36,155 nt of DNA from Alistipes sp. (GTDB taxonomy: Bacteria > Bacteroidota > Bacteroidia > Bacteroidales > Rikenellaceae), in the NCBI GenBank assembly GCA_017555805.1, contig JAFZFR010000016.1:1-36155 (forward strand), read 5' to 3'. Under the pieces are notes generated by a model. The model did no database searches and had not been told where the DNA came from. It worked only from the letters and a program-made list of their open reading frames with translations. Below are positions 1 to 6,500 of this stretch, one piece after another. A program made the translations under genes and the position numbers. Each line of letters opens with the position of its first letter. Within the stretch, counting starts at the first letter, position 1.

Positions 1-342
1 CTCGGCTCGAAGTCGAAGGTGCGCTTCGGTGATGTGGCGGCGTTCAACCTCTTTGCGCGATTGCCGTTCAGCCTTTCGTTGCTAATCTTTGCCATCCCAA
101 GCGTAAAGACGGTTATGGGTTACGCGACGGATATGAATATGAGCGCTATGATGGAGCATATGACTACGCTGTTGTTCATCAGTATCGCTACGATGGTATT
201 CTGCATCTGGTACTTCTTCTGGACATATAAGGCGTTTGCCGAGGCTACGAATGTGAAGAACAGCAAGGGCGTGGCGATATTCTTTGTATGTTTTATGTTG
301 AGTTATGTGGCGTCTATCTCTATCTTGAAGGTGATAGTGTAG
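1..342 (+). CDS. Integral membrane protein, C-terminal fragment (5' end outside window)
   Basis: The reading frame is open from base 1, so the GTG at 19 is probably internal and this is the C-terminal part of a longer protein. Three hydrophobic segments are visible: around LPFSLSLLIFAIPS, around TTLLFISIATMVFCIWYFF, and at the C-terminus around VAIFFVCFMLSYVASI. They are separated by short polar loops and followed directly by the stop. The pattern would suit the end of a Yip1-like multi-spanning protein, but I see no diagnostic motif and do not assign a function. No clear terminator follows; the next gene has its own promoter. Confidence 0.6.
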   Translation, partial: LGSKSKVRFGDVAAFNLFARLPFSLSLLIFAIPSVKTVMGYATDMNMSAMMEHMTTLLFISIATMVFCIWYFFWTYKAFAEATNVKNSKGVAIFFVCFMLSYVASISILKVIV

Positions 343-448
343 ATATTCTGCATCGCTTGACTTTTGGAATGAGGGCGCTGGCGAATGTAAAACTTTGTTT
401 TTAAGGTGTTGAAAACAGCATTTTTTAACCTCTCTTTGCTAAATCTTA

Positions 449-480
449 TTTGCAAAAGTCGAATGGTTTATATATATTTG
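449..480 (+). promoter_or_regulatory. Bacteroidales-type promoter for the 95-aa protein gene
   Basis: A TTTG -33 element (449-452) and a TATATTTG -7 element (473-480) are separated by exactly 20 bp. This matches the known Bacteroidales primary sigma consensus TTTG-N19-21-TAnnTTTG. Transcription would start near 487, about 30 nt before the ATG at 519. Confidence 0.75.
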
Positions 481-518
481 CATTAATAAATGTAAATTAA
501 CATAAAAAACTACGAATT

Positions 519-806
519 ATGGCAAATTTGAGAATCTTGAAGAAGGAGATCGACTATCGCTTGGAGGAGTTTGTATTCGATTGCGAGATGGCGATATATT
601 TCCAGCCTTCACACGAGGAGGCTGTGGTAGGTTTGATGGAGAAGGCAGTTGATTTGCGTAATGTGCTTTACGCAAAGGCAAACAACCCAACCGAGCCAAA
701 GAACGCATCGCTCGTGAAGAAGTATTACGCAGCATTCCGTCGTGATATGATCTCTTCTTTCGGCAGTTTGTTCGACGAGTTGAGCGCACTCAACGCAGCA
801 GAGTAA
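519..806 (+). CDS. Small conserved helical protein of unknown function
   Basis: This 95-residue protein has no signal peptide and no membrane segment. It is rich in charged residues and looks all-helical: it starts MANLRILKKEIDYRLEEF, has a central PSHEEAVVGLMEKAVDLRN helix, and ends FGSLFDELSAL. Its look (short, cytosolic, monocistronic, housekeeping codon use) is familiar from hypothetical proteins conserved in Bacteroidales, but I know of no assigned function. It sits alone between a consensus promoter and a strong intrinsic terminator, which suggests an independently and well transcribed gene. The ATG start is supported by promoter spacing. Confidence 0.8.
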   Translation: MANLRILKKEIDYRLEEFVFDCEMAIYFQPSHEEAVVGLMEKAVDLRNVLYAKANNPTEPKNASLVKKYYAAFRRDMISSFGSLFDELSALNAAE

Positions 807-826
807 TCTGCCCCGTTCGGCGACTT

Positions 827-860
827 ATCCCACCCGCGAGGGTGGGATTTTTTTGTTTTT
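827..860 (+). terminator. Intrinsic terminator after the 95-aa protein gene
   Basis: A perfect 9-bp stem, ATCCCACCC (827-835) with GGGTGGGAT (840-848), closes a GCGA tetraloop. A T-rich run continues to 860. It begins 20 bp after the stop codon. Confidence 0.9.
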
Positions 861-869
861 ATGGGGCGG

Positions 870-901
870 CTGCCGCCTATTCTCGGAACATTAGAAGTTC
901 C
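870..901. repeat. 32-bp direct repeat, copy 1
   Basis: The stretch from CTGCCGCC through GGAACATTAGAAGTTCC is repeated without mismatch at 1166-1197. The copy contains an internal inverted repeat GGAAC (885-889) / GTTCC (897-901). Its first 8 bases, CTGCCGCC, are also matched in inverted form by GGCGGCAG at 930-937. A short AACTACTAAC follows 18 bp later and recurs after copy 2 and before the 1437 gene. Confidence 0.85.
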
Positions 902-1145
902 TTTATGTAGATGAAAGATAACTACTAACGGCGGCAGAAACCGAGAGCAGACCGAAAATGTTTGAGGGGTGGCGTAAGACCGAAGGTCTGATGTAAAGAG
1001 TCGGTGCTGACAAGAGAATTTATTTACTTGGCAGTATCGGCTCTTTGCATAATTTTCGCTTGCGAAAAGCCACCACGCAAACAATGCAGACAAGTCAGCC
1101 GAGGTGTACACGCTGAAAGGAGTTTATGGAACACCTTAAAAAAGA
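902..1145. other. Non-coding spacer between the two 32-bp repeats
   Basis: I find no credible gene in this stretch. It contains a small hairpin AGACC-GAA-GGTCT (about 978-990) and several short dyads. Minus-strand frames that cross both repeats encode a shared GTSNVPRIGGSR string, but only because the DNA repeat is translated twice. The segment may be a remnant of a mobile or palindromic element. Confidence 0.5.
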
Positions 1146-1197
1146 AATAGGCGGGAGTCTCACGACTGCCGCCTATTCTCGGAACATTAGAAGTTCC
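1146..1197. repeat. 32-bp direct repeat, copy 2, overlapping a 14-bp-arm hairpin
   Basis: Copy 2 of the direct repeat is at 1166-1197. Its left part forms one arm of a hairpin: AATAGGCGG-G-AGTC (1146-1159) pairs with GACT-G-CCGCCTATT (1164-1177), with a single G-G mismatch and a TCAC loop. No T-tract follows on the plus strand, so this is not an obvious intrinsic terminator. The distance between the two repeat copies is 296 bp. Confidence 0.8.
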
Positions 1198-1395
1198 ATA
1201 AACTACTAACCCAAACTTAAATAAATGAAGAAACCTCGCAACGGTTACTGCCGTTGCTGTGATAATAAATCGCAAAAGGTGTGCCATTTATTGTGTGGCA
1301 GAAAATAATGTCGTTTAATTTGACCTTTTAGACCAAATGTGGTAAACAATAGAAATTTATAGCGGTGACATAGTGGCAGATTGGCGAAAATTTGC

Positions 1396-1403
1396 TAACT
1401 TTG
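1396..1403 (+). promoter_or_regulatory. -7 box for the GH-A glycosidase gene
   Basis: TAACTTTG matches TAnnTTTG and lies 33 bp before the ATG at 1437. No convincing -33 element is visible upstream. Confidence 0.5.
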
Positions 1404-1436
1404 TCAATAGAGCAAAACTACTAACACTATACCATT

Positions 1437-2549
1437 ATGAAGAATTTTTTAGGAAAAAAGCAGTTGATGAAGCATCTATGGCGAGGAGTGGCTTTGGCGG
1501 TCATTATCGTTATAGCAGCGAGGTGCGGTTTGTGGAATACGCCCGAGCCCGAGTTGCCAGCGGAGTTCAAGCGCTGGAGCGAGGACAAGGCTAACGAGTG
1601 GTACGCACAGCAGCCCTGGATGTCGGGTTGTAACTTTATCCCAAGCAACGCAATCAACCAGTTGGAGATGTGGCAGGAAGAGACCTTCAGCCCCGAACTT
1701 ATCGACAAGGAACTCGGCTGGGCAGAGGAACTCGGCTTCAATGTGATGCGTGTCTTTCTGCACAGCAAGGCGTGGGAGGCCGACAAGGAGGGCTTCAAGA
1801 AGCGCATTGACGAGTATTTGACCATCTCGATGAGCCACGGCATCCGCACGATGTTCGTAATCTTCGACGACTGCTGGAATGCCGAGGGTGCAATCGGCAA
1901 GCAGCCAGAGCCAAAGGTGGGCACTCACAACTCGGGTTGGCTGAAGGACCCATTCATCTCGCGCCGCGCCGACAAGGAACAGTTGTTCGCCGAGTTGAAG
2001 CCTTATGTGATTGACATTATGACCACCTTCAAGGATGATGAGCGCGTGGTGATGTGGGATGTATATAACGAGCCTAACAGCGACGACTCGATTCCTCTGC
2101 TTGAGAAGGTCTTTGAGTGGGGTCGCGAGGTAAACCCATCGCAGCCTATGACATCGAGTGTGTGGACATTCGGCATTGACAAGATTAGCAGCGTGCAACT
2201 CAAGAACTCGGATGTGGTGAGTTACCATAGTTACTCGGGTCGTGAGGTACACTCGCAGTGGATAAAGTATTTCAAGATGCACAACCGCCCAGTGGTATGC
2301 ACCGAGTATATGGCGCGCACGATTGACAACTGCACATTCCAAAATGTGATGCCGCTGATGAAGGAGCAGAATGTGGTTGCTATCAACTGGGGCTTCGTGT
2401 CGGGCAAGACCAACACCATCTACGCCTGGAACACCCCAATCGAGTCGGGCGAGGAGCCAGAGGTGTGGTTCCACGACATCCTGCGTCAGGATAAGACGCC
2501 TTATAGCGAGGATGAAATTCGTGTAATCAAAGAGTGTAACGGTAAATAG
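1437..2549 (+). CDS. Glycoside hydrolase, clan GH-A (GH5/cellulase-like), membrane-anchored or secreted
   Basis: This 370-residue protein begins with a basic N-terminus and a hydrophobic segment at about 14-28 (VALAVIIVIAARC). The Arg before Cys30 makes a lipobox unlikely. A TIM-barrel-like catalytic domain follows. The likely acid/base is Glu212 in WDVYNEP, and the likely nucleophile is Glu290 in VVCTEYMAR. SYHSY (262-266) resembles the conserved His/Tyr strand of clan GH-A enzymes, and WMSGCNFIPSNAINQLEMWQ (61-80) resembles the substrate-facing start of the barrel in Bacteroidetes glycosidases often labelled cellulase or xylanase. Substrate cannot be read from the sequence; retaining hydrolysis of a beta-linked plant glycan is the family expectation. 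A second ATG at 1467 is an alternative start. The gene is monocistronic, ending at a strong terminator. Confidence 0.85.
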   Translation: MKNFLGKKQLMKHLWRGVALAVIIVIAARCGLWNTPEPELPAEFKRWSEDKANEWYAQQPWMSGCNFIPSNAINQLEMWQEETFSPELIDKELGWAEELGFNVMRVFLHSKAWEADKEGFKKRIDEYLTISMSHGIRTMFVIFDDCWNAEGAIGKQPEPKVGTHNSGWLKDPFISRRADKEQLFAELKPYVIDIMTTFKDDERVVMWDVYNEPNSDDSIPLLEKVFEWGREVNPSQPMTSSVWTFGIDKISSVQLKNSDVVSYHSYSGREVHSQWIKYFKMHNRPVVCTEYMARTIDNCTFQNVMPLMKEQNVVAINWGFVSGKTNTIYAWNTPIESGEEPEVWFHDILRQDKTPYSEDEIRVIKECNGK

Positions 2550-2568
2550 AAGTGTATATGTTTCCTGA

Positions 2569-2605
2569 AAAATAGGTTGCTCAACTGATTGGGCAACCTA
2601 TTTTT
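2569..2605. terminator. Bidirectional terminator between convergent genes (copy 1)
   Basis: A long stem, AAAATAGGTTGCTCAA (2569-2584) with TTGGGCAACCTATTTT (2589-2604), closes a CTGA loop with one T-G wobble. It has A-rich and T-rich flanks, so it can serve both the glycosidase gene and the AraC gene on the other strand. A near-identical hairpin recurs at 4030-4055. Confidence 0.9.
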
Positions 2606-2621
2606 GTAATATTGGAATATC

Positions 2622-3515
2622 TCACATACTCCTGTACTCCTTGGGCGATTTTCCGGTAATGCGCTTGAAATATTTTCCAAAAACAGATTGTGAGGGGAAA
2701 GATAAATAATCGCTAATTTGTTGAATAGTCATATTTGTAGAGAGAAGCAGGGCTTTAGTCTCTGTGATTACATAATCTTCAATAATATCAGATGCTGTCT
2801 TGCCTGATACTTCTTTTACTATTTGTGACAGGTGTTTGGAGGTAATACATAACATATCGGCATAAAAACTAACCTCTCGTCTCTGTTTATAATATTTCCC
2901 GATCACTTCAAGAAATGCTGAATATATGTCATCTTGTCGTTTTGACCCTTTGATAAGAGAACTCATTTCGTGTTTCAAATGCGAGTAGCCATAGAACATA
3001 GCGAGAGTCAGATGGCGCACAGCATCAATCTTAAATTCAGAGTGTGTTGATTGCACAATATTTTTAAGAAGTTGGTAGTACTCGCTGAATACATTTTTGT
3101 CTTTTTCAAAGTTGATTAAAGGGGTGTTAATCATTGAAGAGTATAATTTGTGTTTATAACCACTCTTTGTTCCAACAAATAACGAGTTTGTAAATGAGCT
3201 TGACATCACAATGGCTCGACCTTGCAAATCGTCCGAGAAACTAATTAACTCACAAGTCTGTCCTTCCATTACTATAATTACAGTAGGCGCCTTTATATGA
3301 TATTTGTGCATATTAATTTTGAAAACAGCCTCCCCTTTATCGTAAATTATAGTCATAGACATATCTAATTTAAATGGGTTCATCCCAAGCACCTTTTCCG
3401 CACGAATTGCATTGGCATCTTCTATCAAAAGTATGTCAGAGCCGATTCTATAATCATCGGGGGTGATTTCCTCAAAACGATTACGCCATTTGTAAATTGT
3501 AATTTGATTCTTCAT
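2622..3515 (-). CDS. AraC/XylS-family transcriptional regulator
   Basis: This 297-residue protein has an N-terminal sensing domain without recognisable catalytic motifs, and a C-terminal AraC-type double helix-turn-helix over about residues 200-297. The first HTH lies around EVSFYADMLCITSKHLSQIVKE. The second lies around TIQQISDYLSFPSQSVFGKYFK and ends with the familiar KRITGKSPKEYR. The gene is distinctly AT-rich compared with its neighbours. It is divergent from the small secreted protein at 3673, and the shared 157-bp intergenic region has two -7 boxes and an 11-bp direct repeat, so self-regulation and control of that neighbour are likely (inference). The effector is unknown. Confidence 0.92.
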   Translation of the reverse strand: MKNQITIYKWRNRFEEITPDDYRIGSDILLIEDANAIRAEKVLGMNPFKLDMSMTIIYDKGEAVFKINMHKYHIKAPTVIIVMEGQTCELISFSDDLQGRAIVMSSSFTNSLFVGTKSGYKHKLYSSMINTPLINFEKDKNVFSEYYQLLKNIVQSTHSEFKIDAVRHLTLAMFYGYSHLKHEMSSLIKGSKRQDDIYSAFLEVIGKYYKQRREVSFYADMLCITSKHLSQIVKEVSGKTASDIIEDYVITETKALLLSTNMTIQQISDYLSFPSQSVFGKYFKRITGKSPKEYRSM

Positions 3516-3531
3516 ACTATTCGCTTTGTTG

Positions 3532-3539
3532 CAAATATA
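3532..3539 (-). promoter_or_regulatory. -7 box of the AraC-family gene
   Basis: On the minus strand this reads TATATTTG, matching TAnnTTTG, 16 bp before the ATG. It overlaps the first ATATACCAATA repeat, so a regulator bound there would compete with RNA polymerase. Confidence 0.55.
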
Positions 3540-3597
3540 CCAATATAATTTGAAATTGAGTGAAATATTAAATGCTTTTCGGAGTTATATACCAATA
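3535..3597. promoter_or_regulatory. Direct repeats ATATACCAATA: candidate AraC operator
   Basis: The same 11-mer occurs at 3535-3545 and 3587-3597, with starts 52 bp apart (about five helical turns). Both copies are in the divergent promoter region between the AraC regulator and its neighbour. AraC-family proteins commonly bind direct repeats, so these are candidate operator half-sites. Part of each repeat resembles -7 sequence, so chance contributes. Confidence 0.4.
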
Positions 3598-3636
3598 GTT
3601 CGGTAATATATCAAACTCTTATATTCGTTATACCTA

Positions 3637-3644
3637 TACCTTTG
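3637..3644 (+). promoter_or_regulatory. -7 box of the secreted coiled-coil protein gene
   Basis: TACCTTTG matches TAnnTTTG and lies 28 bp before the ATG at 3673. No -33 TTTG is seen at the expected distance, which fits a promoter that needs an activator such as the adjacent AraC protein (inference). Confidence 0.6.
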
Positions 3645-3672
3645 CAGTGATGTTTTTAATCAAAGAATAAAT

Positions 3673-4005
3673 ATGAAAAAGTTTATGAAAGGAATCAGCC
3701 TAATATTGGCTGTATTGGGTTGCACAGTGACTGCAAGTGCACAGGAGGAGGTAAAGCAGGATGGATTTATGAAGAGAGCTTTCCGAGATATGAAGGAGAG
3801 TGCAAAACTTCAGCGTCAGATTGATCGAGCGAACTTTCAAGCCGTGAAACTTGAGTCTAAAGCATTCTATGAGGAGCAGAAGCGCTTGTCAAAACCATCT
3901 GTAAGAACTGCTGCCGAGAGAGAAAAAATGCAGCGTGAGTTAGACGCGGCAAACAAGAGGGTAGAAGCGGCACAGGCAAAGGTTGATAAAGCAAAAATGC
4001 AATAG
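3673..4005 (+). CDS. Small secreted coiled-coil protein of unknown function
   Basis: The 110-residue product starts with a clear Sec signal peptide: MKKFMKG, then a hydrophobic core ISLILAVLGCTV, then TASA before QEE, giving cleavage near residue 23/24. The mature part of about 87 residues is almost entirely charged helix, with a Lys/Glu/Gln-rich heptad-like pattern ending RELDAANKRVEAAQAKVDKAKMQ. A periplasmic coiled coil is likely. No catalytic motif is present and no family is recognised. The gene is divergent from the AraC regulator and ends at a terminator resembling that of the glycosidase gene. Confidence 0.8.
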   Translation: MKKFMKGISLILAVLGCTVTASAQEEVKQDGFMKRAFRDMKESAKLQRQIDRANFQAVKLESKAFYEEQKRLSKPSVRTAAEREKMQRELDAANKRVEAAQAKVDKAKMQ

Positions 4006-4029
4006 CGTGGAGCCTTATTTAATTGCAAA

Positions 4030-4055
4030 AGGTTGCTCAAATGATTGGGCAACCT
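4030..4055. terminator. Bidirectional terminator between convergent genes (copy 2)
   Basis: AGGTTGCTCAA (4030-4040) pairs with TTGGGCAACCT (4045-4055) around an ATGA loop. T-rich sequence follows on the plus strand and A-rich sequence precedes it. Loop and stem differ from the 2569-2605 terminator at only one base over about 26 bp. Confidence 0.85.
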
Positions 4056-4069
4056 ATTTTGTTGTTATT

Positions 4070-4849
4070 CTAATGCTCTTTGCATCCATCCCCTGCGTGG
4101 TGCTCCAGCACCGTGTGGGGGATGTGTCCGTGGGATACAATCTGGATGGGGCAGTCGTAGCCGCGCAGTTGCTCCTGTGTGAGGATGTTGGAGTCGTGGC
4201 GGTGCACATGGCGATTGACGCAGATAATGGCATTCACGAGCGAGGTGATTGTGCCGACATCGTGCGAGACAATCATCACCGCCATTTGCGTGCGGAGTTG
4301 CTGTGTGAGGGCGTAAAACTCTTTCTCGAAGGTGTTATCAACGAAGTTAGTCGGCTCGTCGAGGATGAGGAGTTTTGGCTCGGAGATGATGGCGCGGCAG
4401 AGCAGTGCGCGTTGCAACTGGCCGCCCGACACCTCACCGATGGGGCGCGATGCGATGCCCTCGATGCCCATTCGCTTGAGCAGAGCCTGTGCGCGCTCCC
4501 TATCCTTTGGGGTGTAGCGCGAGAAGAAACTCTTTTCGACCTGCAAGCCCGAGAGAACGACCTCCTCGATGGAGATTGGGAAACTGGTGTCAAACTGGCT
4601 CACCTGCGGCATATAGCCTATCTTGAGGTGCTTGCCGCTCAGCAGGGTGGGCGAGTACCAAATCTCGCCGCTATGCTTGATGATGCCCAGAATAGACTTG
4701 GCGAGCGAGGTCTTGCCGCCGCCGTTGGGACCTATGACGCCGATAAAGTCGTCGGCGTAGATGTCGAGATTGACACCCTCAAGTGCGGGCGTCGAGTCGT
4801 AATTCACCGCGACATTGCGGAGCGAAATTATAGGTGTGTGTTCGGGCAT
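4070..4849 (-). CDS. znuC: Zn/Mn-type metal ABC transporter, ATP-binding subunit
   Basis: This 259-residue protein is an ABC ATPase of the ZnuC/MntB type. Walker A is GPNGGGKTS (40-48), the Q-loop is in GYMPQVSQ (79-85), the signature is SGGQLQR (141-147), Walker B is LLILDEP (160-166), and the switch histidine is His196. The C-terminal tail is His-rich (HGHIPHTVLEHHAGDGCKEH), which may bind metal. The gene starts 2 bp after the stop of the substrate-binding protein gene, at the distal end of a five-gene minus-strand operon. No permease gene (znuB type) adjoins it; the next gene downstream is convergent and unrelated. The product would energise cytoplasmic uptake of a divalent metal with a membrane subunit encoded elsewhere. 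The metal is uncertain. Confidence 0.88.
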   Translation of the reverse strand: MPEHTPIISLRNVAVNYDSTPALEGVNLDIYADDFIGVIGPNGGGKTSLAKSILGIIKHSGEIWYSPTLLSGKHLKIGYMPQVSQFDTSFPISIEEVVLSGLQVEKSFFSRYTPKDRERAQALLKRMGIEGIASRPIGEVSGGQLQRALLCRAIISEPKLLILDEPTNFVDNTFEKEFYALTQQLRTQMAVMIVSHDVGTITSLVNAIICVNRHVHRHDSNILTQEQLRGYDCPIQIVSHGHIPHTVLEHHAGDGCKEH

Positions 4850-4851
4850 AA

Positions 4852-5697
4852 CTACTTCTTTGTAATGGTTTTTGTCACCTCGCGGATGAACGCTACGGGG
4901 TCTTCTGCCAGCGGGTTAATCTCAATGGGCTCGATACCCATATCCTTGGCGATGACCTCCACAACGGAGCGAGGGAACTCACTCTGGTAGAGCAGGCACG
5001 CGGCGTGCTGCTTTTTGGCGCGAGTGATGATGTCGGCGATATGCTTTGCCGAGGGCTCCTTGCCGTCGCTCTCGATAGCAATCTGTTCAAGCGAGTAGGC
5101 GCGGGCGTAGTAGGTCAGCGCAGGGTGGTAGATGACAAAGGCGTCGGCGGGCGATGCCTCGCAGAGTGACTGACACTCCGCATCCAGCGCGGCGAGTTCC
5201 TCATCAAGGTCTTTGTATGCCGCTGTGTAGTGCGCCGAGTCGGGGTAGAGACGCATAATCGCCGCGTGGGCGTTGCGCGACATAGTACGCAGTTCGCGGG
5301 GCGAGAGCCAGATGTGGGGGTCGGTGCCGTGGGCGTGGTTGCAGTGGCTGTGGGAGCAACTGCCCGCAATAAGGTCTATGCCCTCGTGCAGTTCGACGAT
5401 ATTCTGCTTGTCGCCAATCTTGTCCAGCAATGTGGTCTCGAACTCAATCAGACCCGTCGAGAGGAGCATCTTGGCGTTGTTCAGCGCGATGATGTCACGC
5501 GGTGTGGGGTCATAGGTCTCGGGGCTTGTGTTTGCGGGCACAAGCACGCCGATGCGGAAGTCGTCACCGACAATTCGCTGGACGATATATTTCAGAGGTG
5601 CGATGCTCACCACAATCTCCGCCTGTGAGGGGCGCTCCTTTGAGGAGCAACCCATAAGGAGAGTGGCGCCAAACGCCAGCAAAAGTAATTTTCTCAT
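4852..5697 (-). CDS. znuA: Metal ABC transporter substrate-binding lipoprotein (cluster A-I)
   Basis: The 281-residue protein begins with a lipoprotein signal peptide ending LMGC (lipidated Cys17). It then shows the ZnuA-type two-lobe binding protein pattern. Likely metal ligands are His128 in DPHIW, His191 in YHPALTYY, and an acidic residue in the ESDGKEPS region. At the position of the usual first ligand (SPHxYxP in zinc-binding homologues) this protein has Glu60 in SPETYDPTP. A His/Cys-rich loop, SCSHSHCNHAHG (113-124), lies before DPHIW, as in zinc-binding members. The gene lies between the hydrolase gene (3-bp gap) and the ATPase gene (2-bp gap), so it is translationally coupled. Zinc is the most likely substrate, with manganese or iron not excluded. 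Confidence 0.88.
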   Translation of the reverse strand: MRKLLLLAFGATLLMGCSSKERPSQAEIVVSIAPLKYIVQRIVGDDFRIGVLVPANTSPETYDPTPRDIIALNNAKMLLSTGLIEFETTLLDKIGDKQNIVELHEGIDLIAGSCSHSHCNHAHGTDPHIWLSPRELRTMSRNAHAAIMRLYPDSAHYTAAYKDLDEELAALDAECQSLCEASPADAFVIYHPALTYYARAYSLEQIAIESDGKEPSAKHIADIITRAKKQHAACLLYQSEFPRSVVEVIAKDMGIEPIEINPLAEDPVAFIREVTKTITKK

Positions 5698-5700
5698 TCT

Positions 5701-6495
5701 CTATCTCTTTTCGTGCTCGCGGACAAAGCGCATCAGCATCGGGAAGCCGGGGTCGCACATATCGTGTCCGTAGCCGTCGAACTCATAAAGTGTCACATCC
5801 TTGTGACCCACCAACTTCAACATTCTATACATATAGGCGTTCTCCTCGTAGCGACCCAACATCTCGCGCTCTCTGTCGCCCGAGAGCAGGAGGATAGGCG
5901 CTGCGTCGCCACGCACATGGTAGAGCGGTGCCATCTTGTCGATGATAGGCAACTTGTCGGAGATACCTCTCACGCGGCGCTCCTCGAAGTGGGTAATCAT
6001 CTGTCCGCTGAATGGGATGATGCCCTTCACTCTGTCAATATCCATACCATAGCGCGCAAGGCGGCTCTTGTCAAGACCCACCATACTCACCAGATAGCCG
6101 CCAGCCGAGTGTCCTGTGATATAGACCTTGTCGGGACTACCGCCGTAGCGCTCGATGTTGGCAAAGACCCACGCAATGGCGCAAGCCGCATCATCAACAA
6201 TCTGATCGACGCTAACATGGGGTGAGAAACGATAACCCACGCCCACGCATACCGCGCCGTCGCGCATAATCTCGCGGGGGATATGCTTGCCGCCGCCCGT
6301 CAGACCGCCGCCGTGAAACCACACGATGACGGGTGCATCCTTCGCACCCTCGTAGGTAGCCACATCCACGCGGCACATCTTCTTTGCGTAGTCATCGTCG
6401 CTGCGATACTGCAAATCCTTCTCTGTCTTGTAGTCGGCAGCCATAGCGCCAACGCTCGCCAACACCAGGGCGAGTAAAATAATCACTCTCTTCAT
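5701..6495 (-). CDS. Secreted alpha/beta hydrolase (BD-FAE/carboxylesterase-like)
   Basis: This 264-residue protein has a Sec signal peptide (cleavage near AMA|AD, residue 19). The fold carries the oxyanion motif HGGGLTGGG (61-69), nucleophile Ser130 in GHSAGG, a likely catalytic Asp207 in LLLSGDRE, and His244 in GYGHDM. It resembles small esterases of the bifunctional feruloyl/acetyl-xylan type common in Bacteroidetes; the true substrate is unknown. It lies in the middle of the cstA operon, 5 bp after the TPR-like gene and 3 bp before znuA. Nothing in the sequence explains why a secreted esterase is coupled to metal uptake. Confidence 0.85.
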   Translation of the reverse strand: MKRVIILLALVLASVGAMAADYKTEKDLQYRSDDDYAKKMCRVDVATYEGAKDAPVIVWFHGGGLTGGGKHIPREIMRDGAVCVGVGYRFSPHVSVDQIVDDAACAIAWVFANIERYGGSPDKVYITGHSAGGYLVSMVGLDKSRLARYGMDIDRVKGIIPFSGQMITHFEERRVRGISDKLPIIDKMAPLYHVRGDAAPILLLSGDREREMLGRYEENAYMYRMLKLVGHKDVTLYEFDGYGHDMCDPGFPMLMRFVREHEKR

Positions 6496-6500
6496 AATAT

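Noticed and set aside
725-1287. Two minus-strand frames sharing the string GTSNVPRIGGSR
   Set aside because: The shared string is just the 32-bp DNA repeat translated twice; no start, promoter or domain supports a protein.
1476-2474. 332-residue minus-strand frame opposite the GH-A glycosidase
   Set aside because: It is the antisense of a gene with clear catalytic motifs; composition is low-complexity and no domain is visible.
3983-4990. 335-residue plus-strand frame covering znuC and the end of znuA
   Set aside because: It is an antisense shadow of an intact ABC ATPase with all motifs and crosses a terminator.
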